Below are positions 50,145 to 58,457 of a stretch of DNA of 64,000 nucleotides, piece after piece. The notes beneath the pieces were generated by a model that worked only from the letters and a program-made list of their open reading frames with translations, was not told the DNA's origin and did not search any database. Each line of letters opens with the position of its first letter. The stretch's first letter is position 1. This DNA comes from SIAQ01 sp964484265 (GTDB lineage: Bacteria > Planctomycetota > Planctomycetia > Gemmatales > Gemmataceae): the NCBI GenBank assembly GCA_964484265.1, contig CAZAFH010000003.1:1-64000 (forward strand). Direction: 5' to 3'. A program made the translations under genes and the position numbers.

Positions 50145-52592
50145 TCACCCCTTCGGCAACGCCATCGGCGCTCCGCCGCCGCCCGGTAGTGGCGGCGGGA
50201 CTCCCGCGCCGCCGCCCATCGGCGGTGGAACCGGCGGCGGGACTGGTTGCGGCGCCGGCGCCGGCACGGGATTGCTGAACGGGGCGACGATGTGCGTCGG
50301 CTCCTCCTCGAAGATCGGCGTCGGATTGAGCTCGCTCGTGAACTCCACGCGGAATCGTACGTCGCCTTCCTTCAACGCCTGGCACTCGAACAGGAACGTG
50401 ATCTTCTGACCGGGCTGAAGGTTCTCGATTCGGCCAAAGTTGATGAACTTGCCCGCGATCGCTTCCTTCGTCGGACCCGACGCGCGGATTGCTTTCAACA
50501 GGTCGGGCACGGTCGCCTTCACGTCGATGTTCTTCGCCGGCGCCGATCCGGTGTTGGTCAGCGCCATCTCGTAGACGACGGTCTTGCCGACTTCGACCGG
50601 GTCGTTGCGATCCTTCAGTTCCATCTTCAGCGCGGCAATGCCGTCGATCTGCAAGCGGGTAGTCTGTTCGACGCGCACTCCGCCGTCGGCGCTGGCGAGC
50701 GTCACCTTTTCGGCGGCGAGCGCGGCTTTCAGGCATTCGCCCACGAGTTCGAGTACGATCTCGTCGCCTGCCCGAATCGTGCCCAGGTTCCACGTGACCT
50801 CGCCCGCGGCATGGGAACCATTGCGCGTCGCCGTCACGAAACGGACTTCCGCTGGCAGGCGATCCCGGACCACCACGCCGGTCTGATCAGATTCGCCGTC
50901 GTTCTTGACGAAGATCTTCCATTCGACGGGTCTGCTGACGTAGCGGCGATTCGGTCCCTCGACGCGGACAGACATCTTCGGCTTCTGCACATTGACGATG
51001 GCCACGGCTTGCTGCTTCAATCCGGCGCCGCTGGCAGTGACACGCAGGCCAAGCGGGCCTTCGCGGCGCGGCGTTAGCACGAGCGGCTCATCGCGGGATT
51101 CGCCTGCCTTCAGGCCGACGATTTTCTTCTCCAGAATATTTCGCTTCTTGTCGTCGGGCAGATTGAACGCCTGCGGAAATTCCAGACCAACATCGTACTC
51201 GGCGACGATCTGAATCTCGTCGATATCGCCGGTGCCCGGATTGGAGAGCCGAATCGCGTAATTGATCGGCACGTTGATCAGTCCGGTCTTCGGCGCGATG
51301 ATGTCGGCCTTCAGGCCCGGCACCGTGACGAGAGTGTTCGTCTCGCGTTGTTCGGTCTGCCCTTCGGCGGTGCGCATCAGCACGACGCTCTTTATCGCGC
51401 CGGCATTGCGAGCGCGGAAGGTGGCCTGCACCACATGCTGCTGGCCGACGCCCAGAGTCGGGAATGGGAATTCGAGCCGGCCCTGCTTCGGCTCGGCAGG
51501 CGGATTGGAACTCACGAAATCCAGGCCGTCGGGAATCGGCAGCATTAACTCGACCCATTGGCTATCGATTCGGCCGTCGTTCTTCGCCGTCGTCGTGTAG
51601 GTGATGTTGGCGCCGACCGCAGCCGTGGCCGGCCCCTGGTGGTTCAGCGTGACATTTGGCGCGAGCCATTCGATCTCGGTCTCGCCTTTCACGATCGATA
51701 CACCCGATCCGGTCGGCGTGGTCGGGTCCGGTGGTCGGACCAGCTCGACGCTGATGCGATTCGTGCCAGATGCAGGCGTGAGCTGGCGAATGCGGACCTT
51801 GCCAAGACCGTTGAGATCGGTGACGGCGACTTCCTCCTGCGCCTGGCTGGGCAGGAAGACAGCGGGCGGTCCGCCGATGATTTTGTAACGCACCTGGTAA
51901 CGCGTGAGTGGTTCGCGCGTCGTGAACTTCGCGACTTTCGTGACGAATTCGTGTTCCGTGCCGAATTTCTTGACCGCGCGTGCCGGGAACTCCCACACAG
52001 CATCGACCCAGCGGACGACGACGGTTTTCATGCGGCGATCCCAATTGTGGATGCCGGGAACGACGACCTGAACGTGTGTGTCGCCCTCGACCGGCGAGCT
52101 GACGACGCACCAGCTTTGGCCAGGCCGCAGCATGACGTCGTCGGCCTGGTTCTGGTTGCCTCGCGACAGTCGGCGTTCGTGATAGTTGGTGAAGCTCCAG
52201 GCGCGCGAGCCGACGATGCCGCCGCGGCCGTTGAAGACACCGCTTTCATCGACCTGGACGAGATTCCCGCCGGTGACGGCCCATTCGACCATTCGATTGC
52301 GGCGCGGCACGCCTTTTTCGTCGCGCACCGTGGCGAGGATGACGACCTGCGAACCTACTTGACTGGTCGAGCCGCCGATCGGTTCGACGTTCACATCTAC
52401 GGCCTTGGGATCGAAATTCTCGTAGTAGCTTGGCCCGATCGGCCGAGCGTGCGGCTGCATCACCGTGCCAAACGGAACCCAATGCGGAAAATAGCTAGGA
52501 TTGGAGCTGTGGGCAAAACAGCCAGCGACGCCGACGATCGACGCGGCGAAAAGCATTACGAACAGACGTCGGCCCCATGCCGTCATCGTCAT
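50145..52592 (-). CDS. Lipoprotein with DUF11/CARDB-type repeats
   Basis: 815 residues from the ATG at 52592; an ATG at 52586, better spaced from GGAG, is an alternative. Lipobox VAGC at about 25-28. An Ig-like N-terminal part holds VDVNVEPIGGSTSQVGSQVVILATVRDE and FPARAVKKFG. From about 330 come four DUF11-like units: NVTLNHQGPATAAVGANITYTTTAKNDG, LKADIIAPKTGLINVPINYAIRLSNPGTGD, PKMSVRVEGPNRRYVSRPVEWKIFVKNDGESD and ALKMELKDRNDPVEVGKTVVYEMALTNTGSAPA (each given in part). The C-terminal end is Pro/Gly-rich (PPPVPPPMGGGAG). Likely an outer-membrane structural protein of the planctomycete envelope. Confidence 0.82.
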   Translation of the reverse strand: MTMTAWGRRLFVMLFAASIVGVAGCFAHSSNPSYFPHWVPFGTVMQPHARPIGPSYYENFDPKAVDVNVEPIGGSTSQVGSQVVILATVRDEKGVPRRNRMVEWAVTGGNLVQVDESGVFNGRGGIVGSRAWSFTNYHERRLSRGNQNQADDVMLRPGQSWCVVSSPVEGDTHVQVVVPGIHNWDRRMKTVVVRWVDAVWEFPARAVKKFGTEHEFVTKVAKFTTREPLTRYQVRYKIIGGPPAVFLPSQAQEEVAVTDLNGLGKVRIRQLTPASGTNRISVELVRPPDPTTPTGSGVSIVKGETEIEWLAPNVTLNHQGPATAAVGANITYTTTAKNDGRIDSQWVELMLPIPDGLDFVSSNPPAEPKQGRLEFPFPTLGVGQQHVVQATFRARNAGAIKSVVLMRTAEGQTEQRETNTLVTVPGLKADIIAPKTGLINVPINYAIRLSNPGTGDIDEIQIVAEYDVGLEFPQAFNLPDDKKRNILEKKIVGLKAGESRDEPLVLTPRREGPLGLRVTASGAGLKQQAVAIVNVQKPKMSVRVEGPNRRYVSRPVEWKIFVKNDGESDQTGVVVRDRLPAEVRFVTATRNGSHAAGEVTWNLGTIRAGDEIVLELVGECLKAALAAEKVTLASADGGVRVEQTTRLQIDGIAALKMELKDRNDPVEVGKTVVYEMALTNTGSAPAKNIDVKATVPDLLKAIRASGPTKEAIAGKFINFGRIENLQPGQKITFLFECQALKEGDVRFRVEFTSELNPTPIFEEEPTHIVAPFSNPVPAPAPQPVPPPVPPPMGGGAGVPPPLPGGGGAPMALPKG

Positions 52593-52949
52593 GAAACTCC
52601 GCAAGCGGGAATCGGTGCAAGGCACCGATTCTTTAGGTGTACTATGTCAGAATGAGCCGAGGGGTATACGCGATCGATTGGAAAATGCAAGAGCAGAATT
52701 CAGGGTAATTCAGAAATTTCGTTCCCCATGTGCGGCTTGGCATTTCGCTTGTGGCATCCAACCGCCAAGCCGCAAGTGGCGAGGGTTATAACGGGCGCGG
52801 GGCGAATTGACTCTCGTGTATTCTTTAACCGCTCGCTTTTGGCGAGTGTGAGCACGGCACTTTGGCGAGTCGGCAATGACGCGGAGCCCACGCTCGCCAA
52901 AAGCGAGCGGCTGAACGGGAATCCGCCAATTTCATCCGTGCAGAGTTTA
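52593..52949. other. 357-base intergenic region with a family B repeat
   Basis: No gene seen. It contains the element at 52824-52915 and ends 35 bases before the stop of the 866-residue protein gene. An unrelated short palindrome AAGCCGCAAG lies near 52771. Confidence 0.5.
52824..52915. repeat. Palindromic repeat, family B (full-length)
   Basis: Left TTTAACCGCTCGCTTTTGGC (and GAGTG) at 52824-52848; right CACGCTCGCCAAAAGCGAGC (and GGCTGAA) at 52889-52915. The two arms are near-complementary. Between them CACTTTGGCGAGTCGGCAAT is a third partial copy. 92 bases, close to the 100-base copy at 40403-40502. Confidence 0.7.
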
Positions 52950-55550
52950 TTACAGGCTCGATGCGTTCTCCACGGCCGCATCTTCGTCATTCGTGACGGC
53001 GTCCACCACACTCGTTGCCGCATCCCATAAGCTCTCGGCAACGTCCGTGGCAGTGTCGGCGACATTGGTAGCAACCTCGCTTGCAGTGTCATAGGCGTCG
53101 CTTGCAGTGTCGGCGACGTCCGACGCTACTTCGCTTGCAGTGTCGGCGACGTCCGAAGCAACCTCGCTGACGCTTTCAGCGACATCGGAAGCAACCTCGC
53201 TTGCAGAATCATAGGCGTCGCTTGCGGTATCGGCGACGTCCGAGGCGACGTCGCTGACGCTCTCGTAGGCTTCACTCGCGGTCTCAGCGACGTCCGACGC
53301 GATTTCGCTGGCGCCGTCGTAGGCTTCCTCCGCGACGTCGGCGACATCTGAGGCGATTTCGCTGGCGCCGTCGTAGGCGTCGGAAACAATATCCTCGGCG
53401 CCGTGGTAAACCGCTGCGGTCCCGTGGGCCAGGCCCGAAGCCGCATCTCCGACAACGTCCAGGACGGGGCTTACATACGGGCTGACTGCATCGACGGCTT
53501 CGCTTGCATACGGACTGATGGCATCGACAACCGGCGTGACGTACGGACTGGCGGCATCGGCAACGGTGTCCGCCGCTTCGCCAACAGCCTCCCAGGCTTC
53601 GTCCAGCGGCTCCTCGAAGTTATCGGTGAGGAATTCGCCGATCTCGTGCGTGATGCCGGTTTCGCTCGCAAGCTCGCTCGCCACGATTCCGACGGCAGCG
53701 CCGACGACGGCTCCACCGACGAAACCGATCGCCGTGCCGAGACCGGGGACGACGCTTCCGACCGCGGCTCCGATGGCGGCGCCGGCTTCAGCGCCAGCGA
53801 CGGCAGCGCCGGCGCCGATGGCGGCGCTGACCGCGACTTCGGCGGTGGCATCACCGGCGCTCTTATCACCGGATCGGACGTCGCTCATATCGGTAACAAT
53901 CGTGACACCCGCGCCGACGACCGCACCGATAATCGGGACCGACGCTCCGACACCGCTGGCGGCGGCAGCCGCCCCTTCCGCACCGGCGGCGCCTTCCGCG
54001 GCCGACGCCGCAGCGACGGCGCCTTCCGCACCGGCGGCGCCTTCCGCGGCCGACGCCGCAGCGACGGCGCCTTCCGCACCTTCCACACTCGCGGCGGCTG
54101 CGGCGCTCTCCGCACTGGCGGCGCTTCGCACGACCGCTGCGGAAGCCGCGCTCTCGGCGCCTTCCGCTGCCGACACGGCTCCCTCGGCGCCTTCCGAAGC
54201 CGCGCTCGCTCGCGCCGCCTGGGCGGCCATCGCCTCGTCGGCGGTTATCTCGCCGCGTGCGATCTTCGCCAACATCTCCTCCATCTCGGCATCGACCTGG
54301 TACGGCTGTTCGATATTGAATGGATCGATCTCCGGATTTTGCATGTTGACCTGTGCCGGTTCAACTGCTTGCGGCGGGGCATACTCGGTCGGCGGCATTT
54401 CCGTGGCAGGCATCTCCGTCGCCGGCATCTCCGTGGCTGGCGGTTCCGGTGCGTCCGGAACGAATTCCTGCGACTCCGGCACAAACCCCGGTTCCTCGGC
54501 CGGCACTTGCTCCGGCCATTCCTGCGGCGGCCAATTTCGCTGTGTCAACACCTCTACATCCGGCGTCGGTTCCGGCGGCGCGGCGGGGCCTTGCGGCGAA
54601 CGCAGCGTGGGCGGGATCGGCTCGTCGCCGGGAATCGGCATCTCGAACGGTTCCGGCTCAGCAGGATATCGCACCGAGGGCGGTTCTGCTGGCGCTTCGG
54701 GAAACTGCGGCGACTCCATGGTTGGCACCGGATCCGTGTCTGCCATCATCGTTTCCGGCATCTCTGTGTCTGGCATGACGGTATCCGGCATCTCTGTGTC
54801 CGGCATCATCGTGTCCGGGATCTCGGAAACAGGCTCGTCGCCGAACGCCGGCATCTCAGTAGCGGGGTCCATCGGCTGCACCACGGGTTCGTCCGGAATG
54901 ACGCGGCCCGTGGCGGGATCGACGGCGGGGCCAGGCTCGGGTTTCGCTCGTCCACCTGCGCGAAGCAGGTCCACGTCGCGCTGGTCCATCGGAATGTTCT
55001 CGGACCGCCACATCACCTCATCCGCGGCATCCAGCTGGCCTCGCGGCGAAAGCGTGCCGTTGTTCGCTTCCATCACGCGCTCGACGGCATCGTCGATCAT
55101 CCCTTCCTGAGCCGTGTGGCGCGTGCGGAGCACGGTATTGCCATTGGCGTCCGTGACTTCGACGTCCAGCCCCTGCCCGCGTCGGCTGTGCAGCTGCTGC
55201 ATCGGAGCGGTGTCCCAGTCGGCCTGAGTGATTTCCGAATCCGGGACATGCCTGGCGGCCGCGGTGTGGCCTGCTTGCACGGTCGCGCCCTGGTTCATGC
55301 CCGTGGCCTGGCGGAAATCCGCTGCCTGGCCGTTGCCATAGATTCGGGCTTCCGGGTAGTTCATGGGGTCCACGGCGGGATTAAGCGTCGGGCGGGGATC
55401 GACGAGCGGCGTCTCGATGGCTGCGGCATGTTCGATCTCCAGAGCCGTGAGTGGATCGGTAGTCAGGCTCGGGTTCACCGGCGCTGGAGCGCTCGCCTGA
55501 ATGGCCTTCAGAAATGCCGGATCCGAAAAAAGTTTGCCCAAAAGACTCAT
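52950..55550 (-). CDS. 866-residue low-complexity protein: TEMP repeats, glycine-zipper core, LEA-like helical tail
   Basis: ATG at 55550 with AAGGA upstream; a frame open to 55751 begins with an unlikely start. Order: 1-200 mostly polar, with no signal peptide; about 225-435 Pro-rich with repeats of PDTEM/PDTVM and PATEMP; about 470-570 Ala/Glu/Ser with a 16-residue unit EGAAGAEGAVAAASAA; about 575-690 glycine-zipper-like (VPIIGAVVGAGVTIV, GAGAAVAGAEAGAAIGAAVG, GTAIGFVGGAVVGAAVGI); about 690-866 a helical repeat SEVASDVADTASDAYD, of LEA/apolipoprotein type. No family recognised. The gene is codon-biased to GC3, like its neighbours. Confidence 0.8.
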   Translation of the reverse strand: MSLLGKLFSDPAFLKAIQASAPAPVNPSLTTDPLTALEIEHAAAIETPLVDPRPTLNPAVDPMNYPEARIYGNGQAADFRQATGMNQGATVQAGHTAAARHVPDSEITQADWDTAPMQQLHSRRGQGLDVEVTDANGNTVLRTRHTAQEGMIDDAVERVMEANNGTLSPRGQLDAADEVMWRSENIPMDQRDVDLLRAGGRAKPEPGPAVDPATGRVIPDEPVVQPMDPATEMPAFGDEPVSEIPDTMMPDTEMPDTVMPDTEMPETMMADTDPVPTMESPQFPEAPAEPPSVRYPAEPEPFEMPIPGDEPIPPTLRSPQGPAAPPEPTPDVEVLTQRNWPPQEWPEQVPAEEPGFVPESQEFVPDAPEPPATEMPATEMPATEMPPTEYAPPQAVEPAQVNMQNPEIDPFNIEQPYQVDAEMEEMLAKIARGEITADEAMAAQAARASAASEGAEGAVSAAEGAESAASAAVVRSAASAESAAAAASVEGAEGAVAAASAAEGAAGAEGAVAAASAAEGAAGAEGAAAAASGVGASVPIIGAVVGAGVTIVTDMSDVRSGDKSAGDATAEVAVSAAIGAGAAVAGAEAGAAIGAAVGSVVPGLGTAIGFVGGAVVGAAVGIVASELASETGITHEIGEFLTDNFEEPLDEAWEAVGEAADTVADAASPYVTPVVDAISPYASEAVDAVSPYVSPVLDVVGDAASGLAHGTAAVYHGAEDIVSDAYDGASEIASDVADVAEEAYDGASEIASDVAETASEAYESVSDVASDVADTASDAYDSASEVASDVAESVSEVASDVADTASEVASDVADTASDAYDTASEVATNVADTATDVAESLWDAATSVVDAVTNDEDAAVENASSL
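53040..53400. repeat. In-frame coding repeats of the LEA-like tail
   Basis: A roughly 30-45 base unit (GCGACGTCCGA.GC.AC.TCGCT on the plus strand) recurs many times. It codes for the ASDVADTASDAYDSASEV helical repeat of the 866-residue protein. Unit length varies by multiples of three, and the frame is kept. This is not a CRISPR array. Confidence 0.75.
53974..54080. repeat. 48-base tandem repeat within the 866-residue protein gene
   Basis: CCTTCCGCACCGGCGGCGCC starts at 53974 and again at 54022, and the unit restarts at 54070: a period of 48 bases, two full copies identical to the eye. It encodes the 16-residue Ala/Gly/Glu unit. Confidence 0.85.
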
Positions 55551-56006
55551 GGCGGTGTTTCCTTGTGTCAAAAAATGTTGGCGGTTACGGATGCCACCGA
55601 ACCGGTAATGCTCGCTCTGCTTTGTGTCGTTTTGTCCACTCGTAGGTACTATGGACCACTGATCGACAAATAGGACAACGATCTTCCGCCTCCGCGGAAT
55701 TCGTGACCCGTCGTCCCCATCCGTGATTAGGCGAACTCCGATGCCTCGCACATCATTGACGCGGTGGATACTCGCATTGTGACCGAATCGGCCCGAATTT
55801 GTTCGTTCAAGTAATTGTAAAGGACGATTGAGGTGGGCGGCAGATTTTAGTCGCTACCCGAAACGTTTTTTCCTGAGTTAGGATACACTATTCCGAACGC
55901 AGAATTCGCTGGAATGCGGGAAAAGATCGCATGGAATTCTGCAATATCGTGTCCGTATCTTGGCTGACGATGCTGGCAACTATTCTAATGGCGAGGGTCG
56001 ATTCGC
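55551..56006. other. 456-base intergenic region upstream of two divergent genes
   Basis: No gene seen. It separates the divergent starts of the 866-residue protein and the VOC gene. CAGAATTC (about 55899) and GAATTCTG (about 55933) form an inverted pair. TACACT near 55884 could be a -10 element for the VOC gene, but I cannot match a -35 element convincingly. Confidence 0.4.
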
Positions 56007-56372
56007 ATGGAGAAGGTACTCGGAATGGGTGGTGTGTTTTTCAAGGCTCGCGATCCGAAGGCGCTTGCTGCCTGGTATCGCGAGCATCTGGGCGTTCCGG
56101 TCGAGCCGGATCAGACCTACGGAGCCATGGTGTCGGCAGGCGCCGGCGAGCAAACGGTCTGGTCCGCGTTTGCAGCGGATACCAAGTACTTCGGCACAGG
56201 GTCGGCGCCGTTCATGTTCAACTATCGCGTACGCAACCTGGAGGCCATGCTGGCGCAACTTCGTGCCGCAGGGGCACAGGTTGAAGACCGCGTCGAAGAT
56301 TACGGCTATGGCAAATTCGGCTGGGCGACCGACCCCGAAGGCAATCGGTTTGAATTGTGGGAGCCAAAGTAA
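56007..56372 (+). CDS. VOC (glyoxalase/bleomycin resistance) family protein
   Basis: 121 residues. Start MEKVLGMGGVFFKARDPKALAAWYREHLGVPVEP, a typical VOC domain opening. FNYRVRNLEAMLAQLRAAGAQVEDRVEDYGYGKFGWATDPEGNRFELWEPK is the second half, with the Glu of RFELWEP a probable metal ligand. A single-domain VOC protein usually dimerises. The reaction cannot be named. Good purine stretch GGCGAGGGTC before the ATG. Followed by a 251-base gap with no gene. Confidence 0.9.
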   Translation: MEKVLGMGGVFFKARDPKALAAWYREHLGVPVEPDQTYGAMVSAGAGEQTVWSAFAADTKYFGTGSAPFMFNYRVRNLEAMLAQLRAAGAQVEDRVEDYGYGKFGWATDPEGNRFELWEPK

Positions 56373-56623
56373 TCGAGTTCAAGGAGAGCTGCATTCTCCG
56401 CATTATCGCCCAAGGTTTCCGAAATTCACTTCGCTTCCCATAGTTCTGCATCCATGAGTGCCGGCACGACCGCGCGAGGCGTCAGACTTTGCGCCGTTTC
56501 CGGCACTCGCGATGGTTCCCCATCCGCCGTGGTAGGAAACGCCTTCGGAAGAGCACCGGTCGGCTGCTTTGCGGGAAAATAGTCGGGGAAAATTTTCGCG
56601 GACCGCTGACGTGAAGCCGCCGA

Positions 56624-57013
56624 ATGCCGATCATTGCCCTGTCAGGTCAGGCGGACCCTTTCAAACCATGGAAAGGTATTCCGAAAAAATGTCCAGGGTG
56701 CAATCGTATGGGTTGTTTCACGATTCGAATGGTTGACGAAGCCGCGACCGGATGTTGTCCGAAGTGCGGCGAGACCGCCGAGGGTTGCACGGGCCTCGCG
56801 CTTTTTGCCGACGAAGACGATGATCCGATGTGTCGGTCGTGCGGCAAAAAAATGGCGCCCGCGATGATGGCCCTGCTCGATTTGGCTCAAACGGCAGACC
56901 GCGTCGGCAGGTCGTATCGCCATCTTCTCACACCGCCGATGGAATCGCTGCTCGACCTCGCGAGCGCTGCCGAAAACTATTCCCGCACCGCACCCAGGCT
57001 AAGAGCAAGCTAA
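56624..57013 (+). CDS. Small protein with zinc ribbons, uncharacterised
   Basis: 129 residues. Cys pairs CPGC (about 23-26), CCPKC (about 44-48) and CRSC (about 70-73) indicate one or two zinc ribbons. The C-terminal half is helical (AMMALLDLAQTADRVGRSYRHLL, MESLLDLASAAENY) without membrane character. Family not recognised. The upstream bases have a weak GCCGCCGA-type site; a different start cannot be excluded. It ends 27 bases before a clear terminator. Confidence 0.7.
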   Translation: MPIIALSGQADPFKPWKGIPKKCPGCNRMGCFTIRMVDEAATGCCPKCGETAEGCTGLALFADEDDDPMCRSCGKKMAPAMMALLDLAQTADRVGRSYRHLLTPPMESLLDLASAAENYSRTAPRLRAS

Positions 57014-57039
57014 CCCCCCACCTTTCTTCTCCAAAGGTG

Positions 57040-57072
57040 AACCCACGGATTCGTCATCCGTGGGTTTTTTTG
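57040..57072 (+). terminator. Rho-independent terminator
   Basis: AACCCACGGAT (57040-57050) pairs with ATCCGTGGGTT (57056-57066) around TCGTC, followed by TTTTT. The stem is 11 base pairs and perfect. It ends the zinc-ribbon gene. Confidence 0.92.
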
Positions 57073-57201
57073 TTTGGTGTCACACACAAATGAAAAATGC
57101 GGAACGAGAAGTGTTGCATCCATGCTCGTTTGACATCATTTCGCTTACAATTTCTGCTGACGAATTTCACCTGGCGTGCTCAACAACCTGGAAGACCGAC
57201 A

Positions 57202-58347
57202 ATGACCGAAACGACTTCTCTCCTGCGCGATCTCGTCATGTTGCCGAGCGTCAATCCGATGCGGCCCGATATTCCCGCCGAGATCACGCTCGAACATCGC
57301 ATGACGGCGTACCTCGAGAAATACTTCCGCACGCTCGGCGTGCCCTACGAGCGCCAGACCACGGCTCCGAATCGTGACAATATTGTTGCGCGTTTCGACG
57401 TGCCTGGAGCGAAACGCACTCTGATGTTCGAAGCCCATCAAGATACCGTGCCGATCGACGGCATGATCGTCGATCCATTCGGCGCGAAGATCGAGGGCAA
57501 CAAGCTCTACGGCCGCGGTGCGTGCGACATCAAGGGCGGCATGACGTCGATGCTCGCCGCCTTCACTCGGCTCGTGCGCGAGAAGCCGAAACGCTGCTGC
57601 AATGTCGTCATGGCATGTTCGGTGGACGAGGAGCACACGATGCTCGGCGTCGTCGAACTCGCCAAGCGCACGAAGGCGGATTTCGCCGTCGTCGCGGAAC
57701 CGACGAATTTGAATATTGTCCATTCCCACAAGGGCATCGTTCGCTGGAACATGGCGACGACCGGTCGATCTTGCCATAGCTCCGCGCCGGAACAAGGCGT
57801 GAACGCGATATATCGCATGGGAAAATTGCTGGTCGGGATCGAACGCTACGCTCAACTACTCGGCGCGACATCCAACGATCCGCTTCTCGGCAAAGGGACC
57901 ATCAGCGTCGGACGAATCGGCGGCGGCGTCAGCGTCAATACCGTGCCCGATCGCTGCACCATCGAAGTCGATCGCAGGCTTGTCGGCGGCGAAAATCCGA
58001 ATGAAGCTTCCGGGCATCTGCTGGCGTTCCTGAAGGACCAGGCGGGCATCGACTTTCCCGTCGAATTAACAGAACCCTACATCCGCATGCCAGCCCTTCA
58101 GCCGACTGGCTCCGACGAGATACAACAACTGCTCGGCAAGGCCATCGATGCCGAGCGAGGCTTTCACAAGATCCATCCGGTTCCCTATGGCACGGACGCG
58201 GCAACGCTCGCCTGGGCGGGCATCCCCTCCGTCGTGTTCGGTCCCGGCGACATCGCCAAGGCGCACACCATCGACGAGTGGGTTCCGCTCGACGAAGTGC
58301 AGGTCGCTGCCGACATTCTCTATCGGCTCGCGTGTTCCATCGAGTAA
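57202..58347 (+). CDS. M20 family metallopeptidase (ArgE/DapE/CPG2-like)
   Basis: 381 residues from the ATG at 57202 (TGGAAG upstream); a frame open to 57097 is not conserved. Metal and catalytic residues: His and Asp in FEAHQDTVPID, Asp in RGACDIKGGMTS, Glu-Glu in SVDEEHTM, later AEPTNLNIVHSHKG and PYGTDAATLAWAGIPSVVFGPGDIAKAHTIDEWVPLDEV at the end. The dimerisation domain lies at about 185-295. It is a zinc-dependent amidohydrolase; acetylornithine deacetylase or succinyl-diaminopimelate desuccinylase are the nearest candidates. Substrate uncertain. Cytoplasmic. Confidence 0.92.
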   Translation: MTETTSLLRDLVMLPSVNPMRPDIPAEITLEHRMTAYLEKYFRTLGVPYERQTTAPNRDNIVARFDVPGAKRTLMFEAHQDTVPIDGMIVDPFGAKIEGNKLYGRGACDIKGGMTSMLAAFTRLVREKPKRCCNVVMACSVDEEHTMLGVVELAKRTKADFAVVAEPTNLNIVHSHKGIVRWNMATTGRSCHSSAPEQGVNAIYRMGKLLVGIERYAQLLGATSNDPLLGKGTISVGRIGGGVSVNTVPDRCTIEVDRRLVGGENPNEASGHLLAFLKDQAGIDFPVELTEPYIRMPALQPTGSDEIQQLLGKAIDAERGFHKIHPVPYGTDAATLAWAGIPSVVFGPGDIAKAHTIDEWVPLDEVQVAADILYRLACSIE

Positions 58348-58457
58348 CGCGGACACCGTGCTTGCAAGCCGTTCGATTTCGAGATAAAAAAAGGGTAGCG
58401 TTTATTGGATTGCATCCCGGCAAGATTCGTAATTCGTCTGCCACCGGAGCGAATTCC

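Noticed and set aside
53040..53400. CRISPR-like array
   Set aside because: Units vary in length by multiples of three, there are no unique spacers of fixed size, and the repeats encode the helical protein tail.
53403..55673. Long plus-strand frames (up to 756 residues) opposite the low-complexity gene
   Set aside because: The repeats create open frames in several phases. The minus frame has a start, a ribosome-binding site and biologically sensible repeats.
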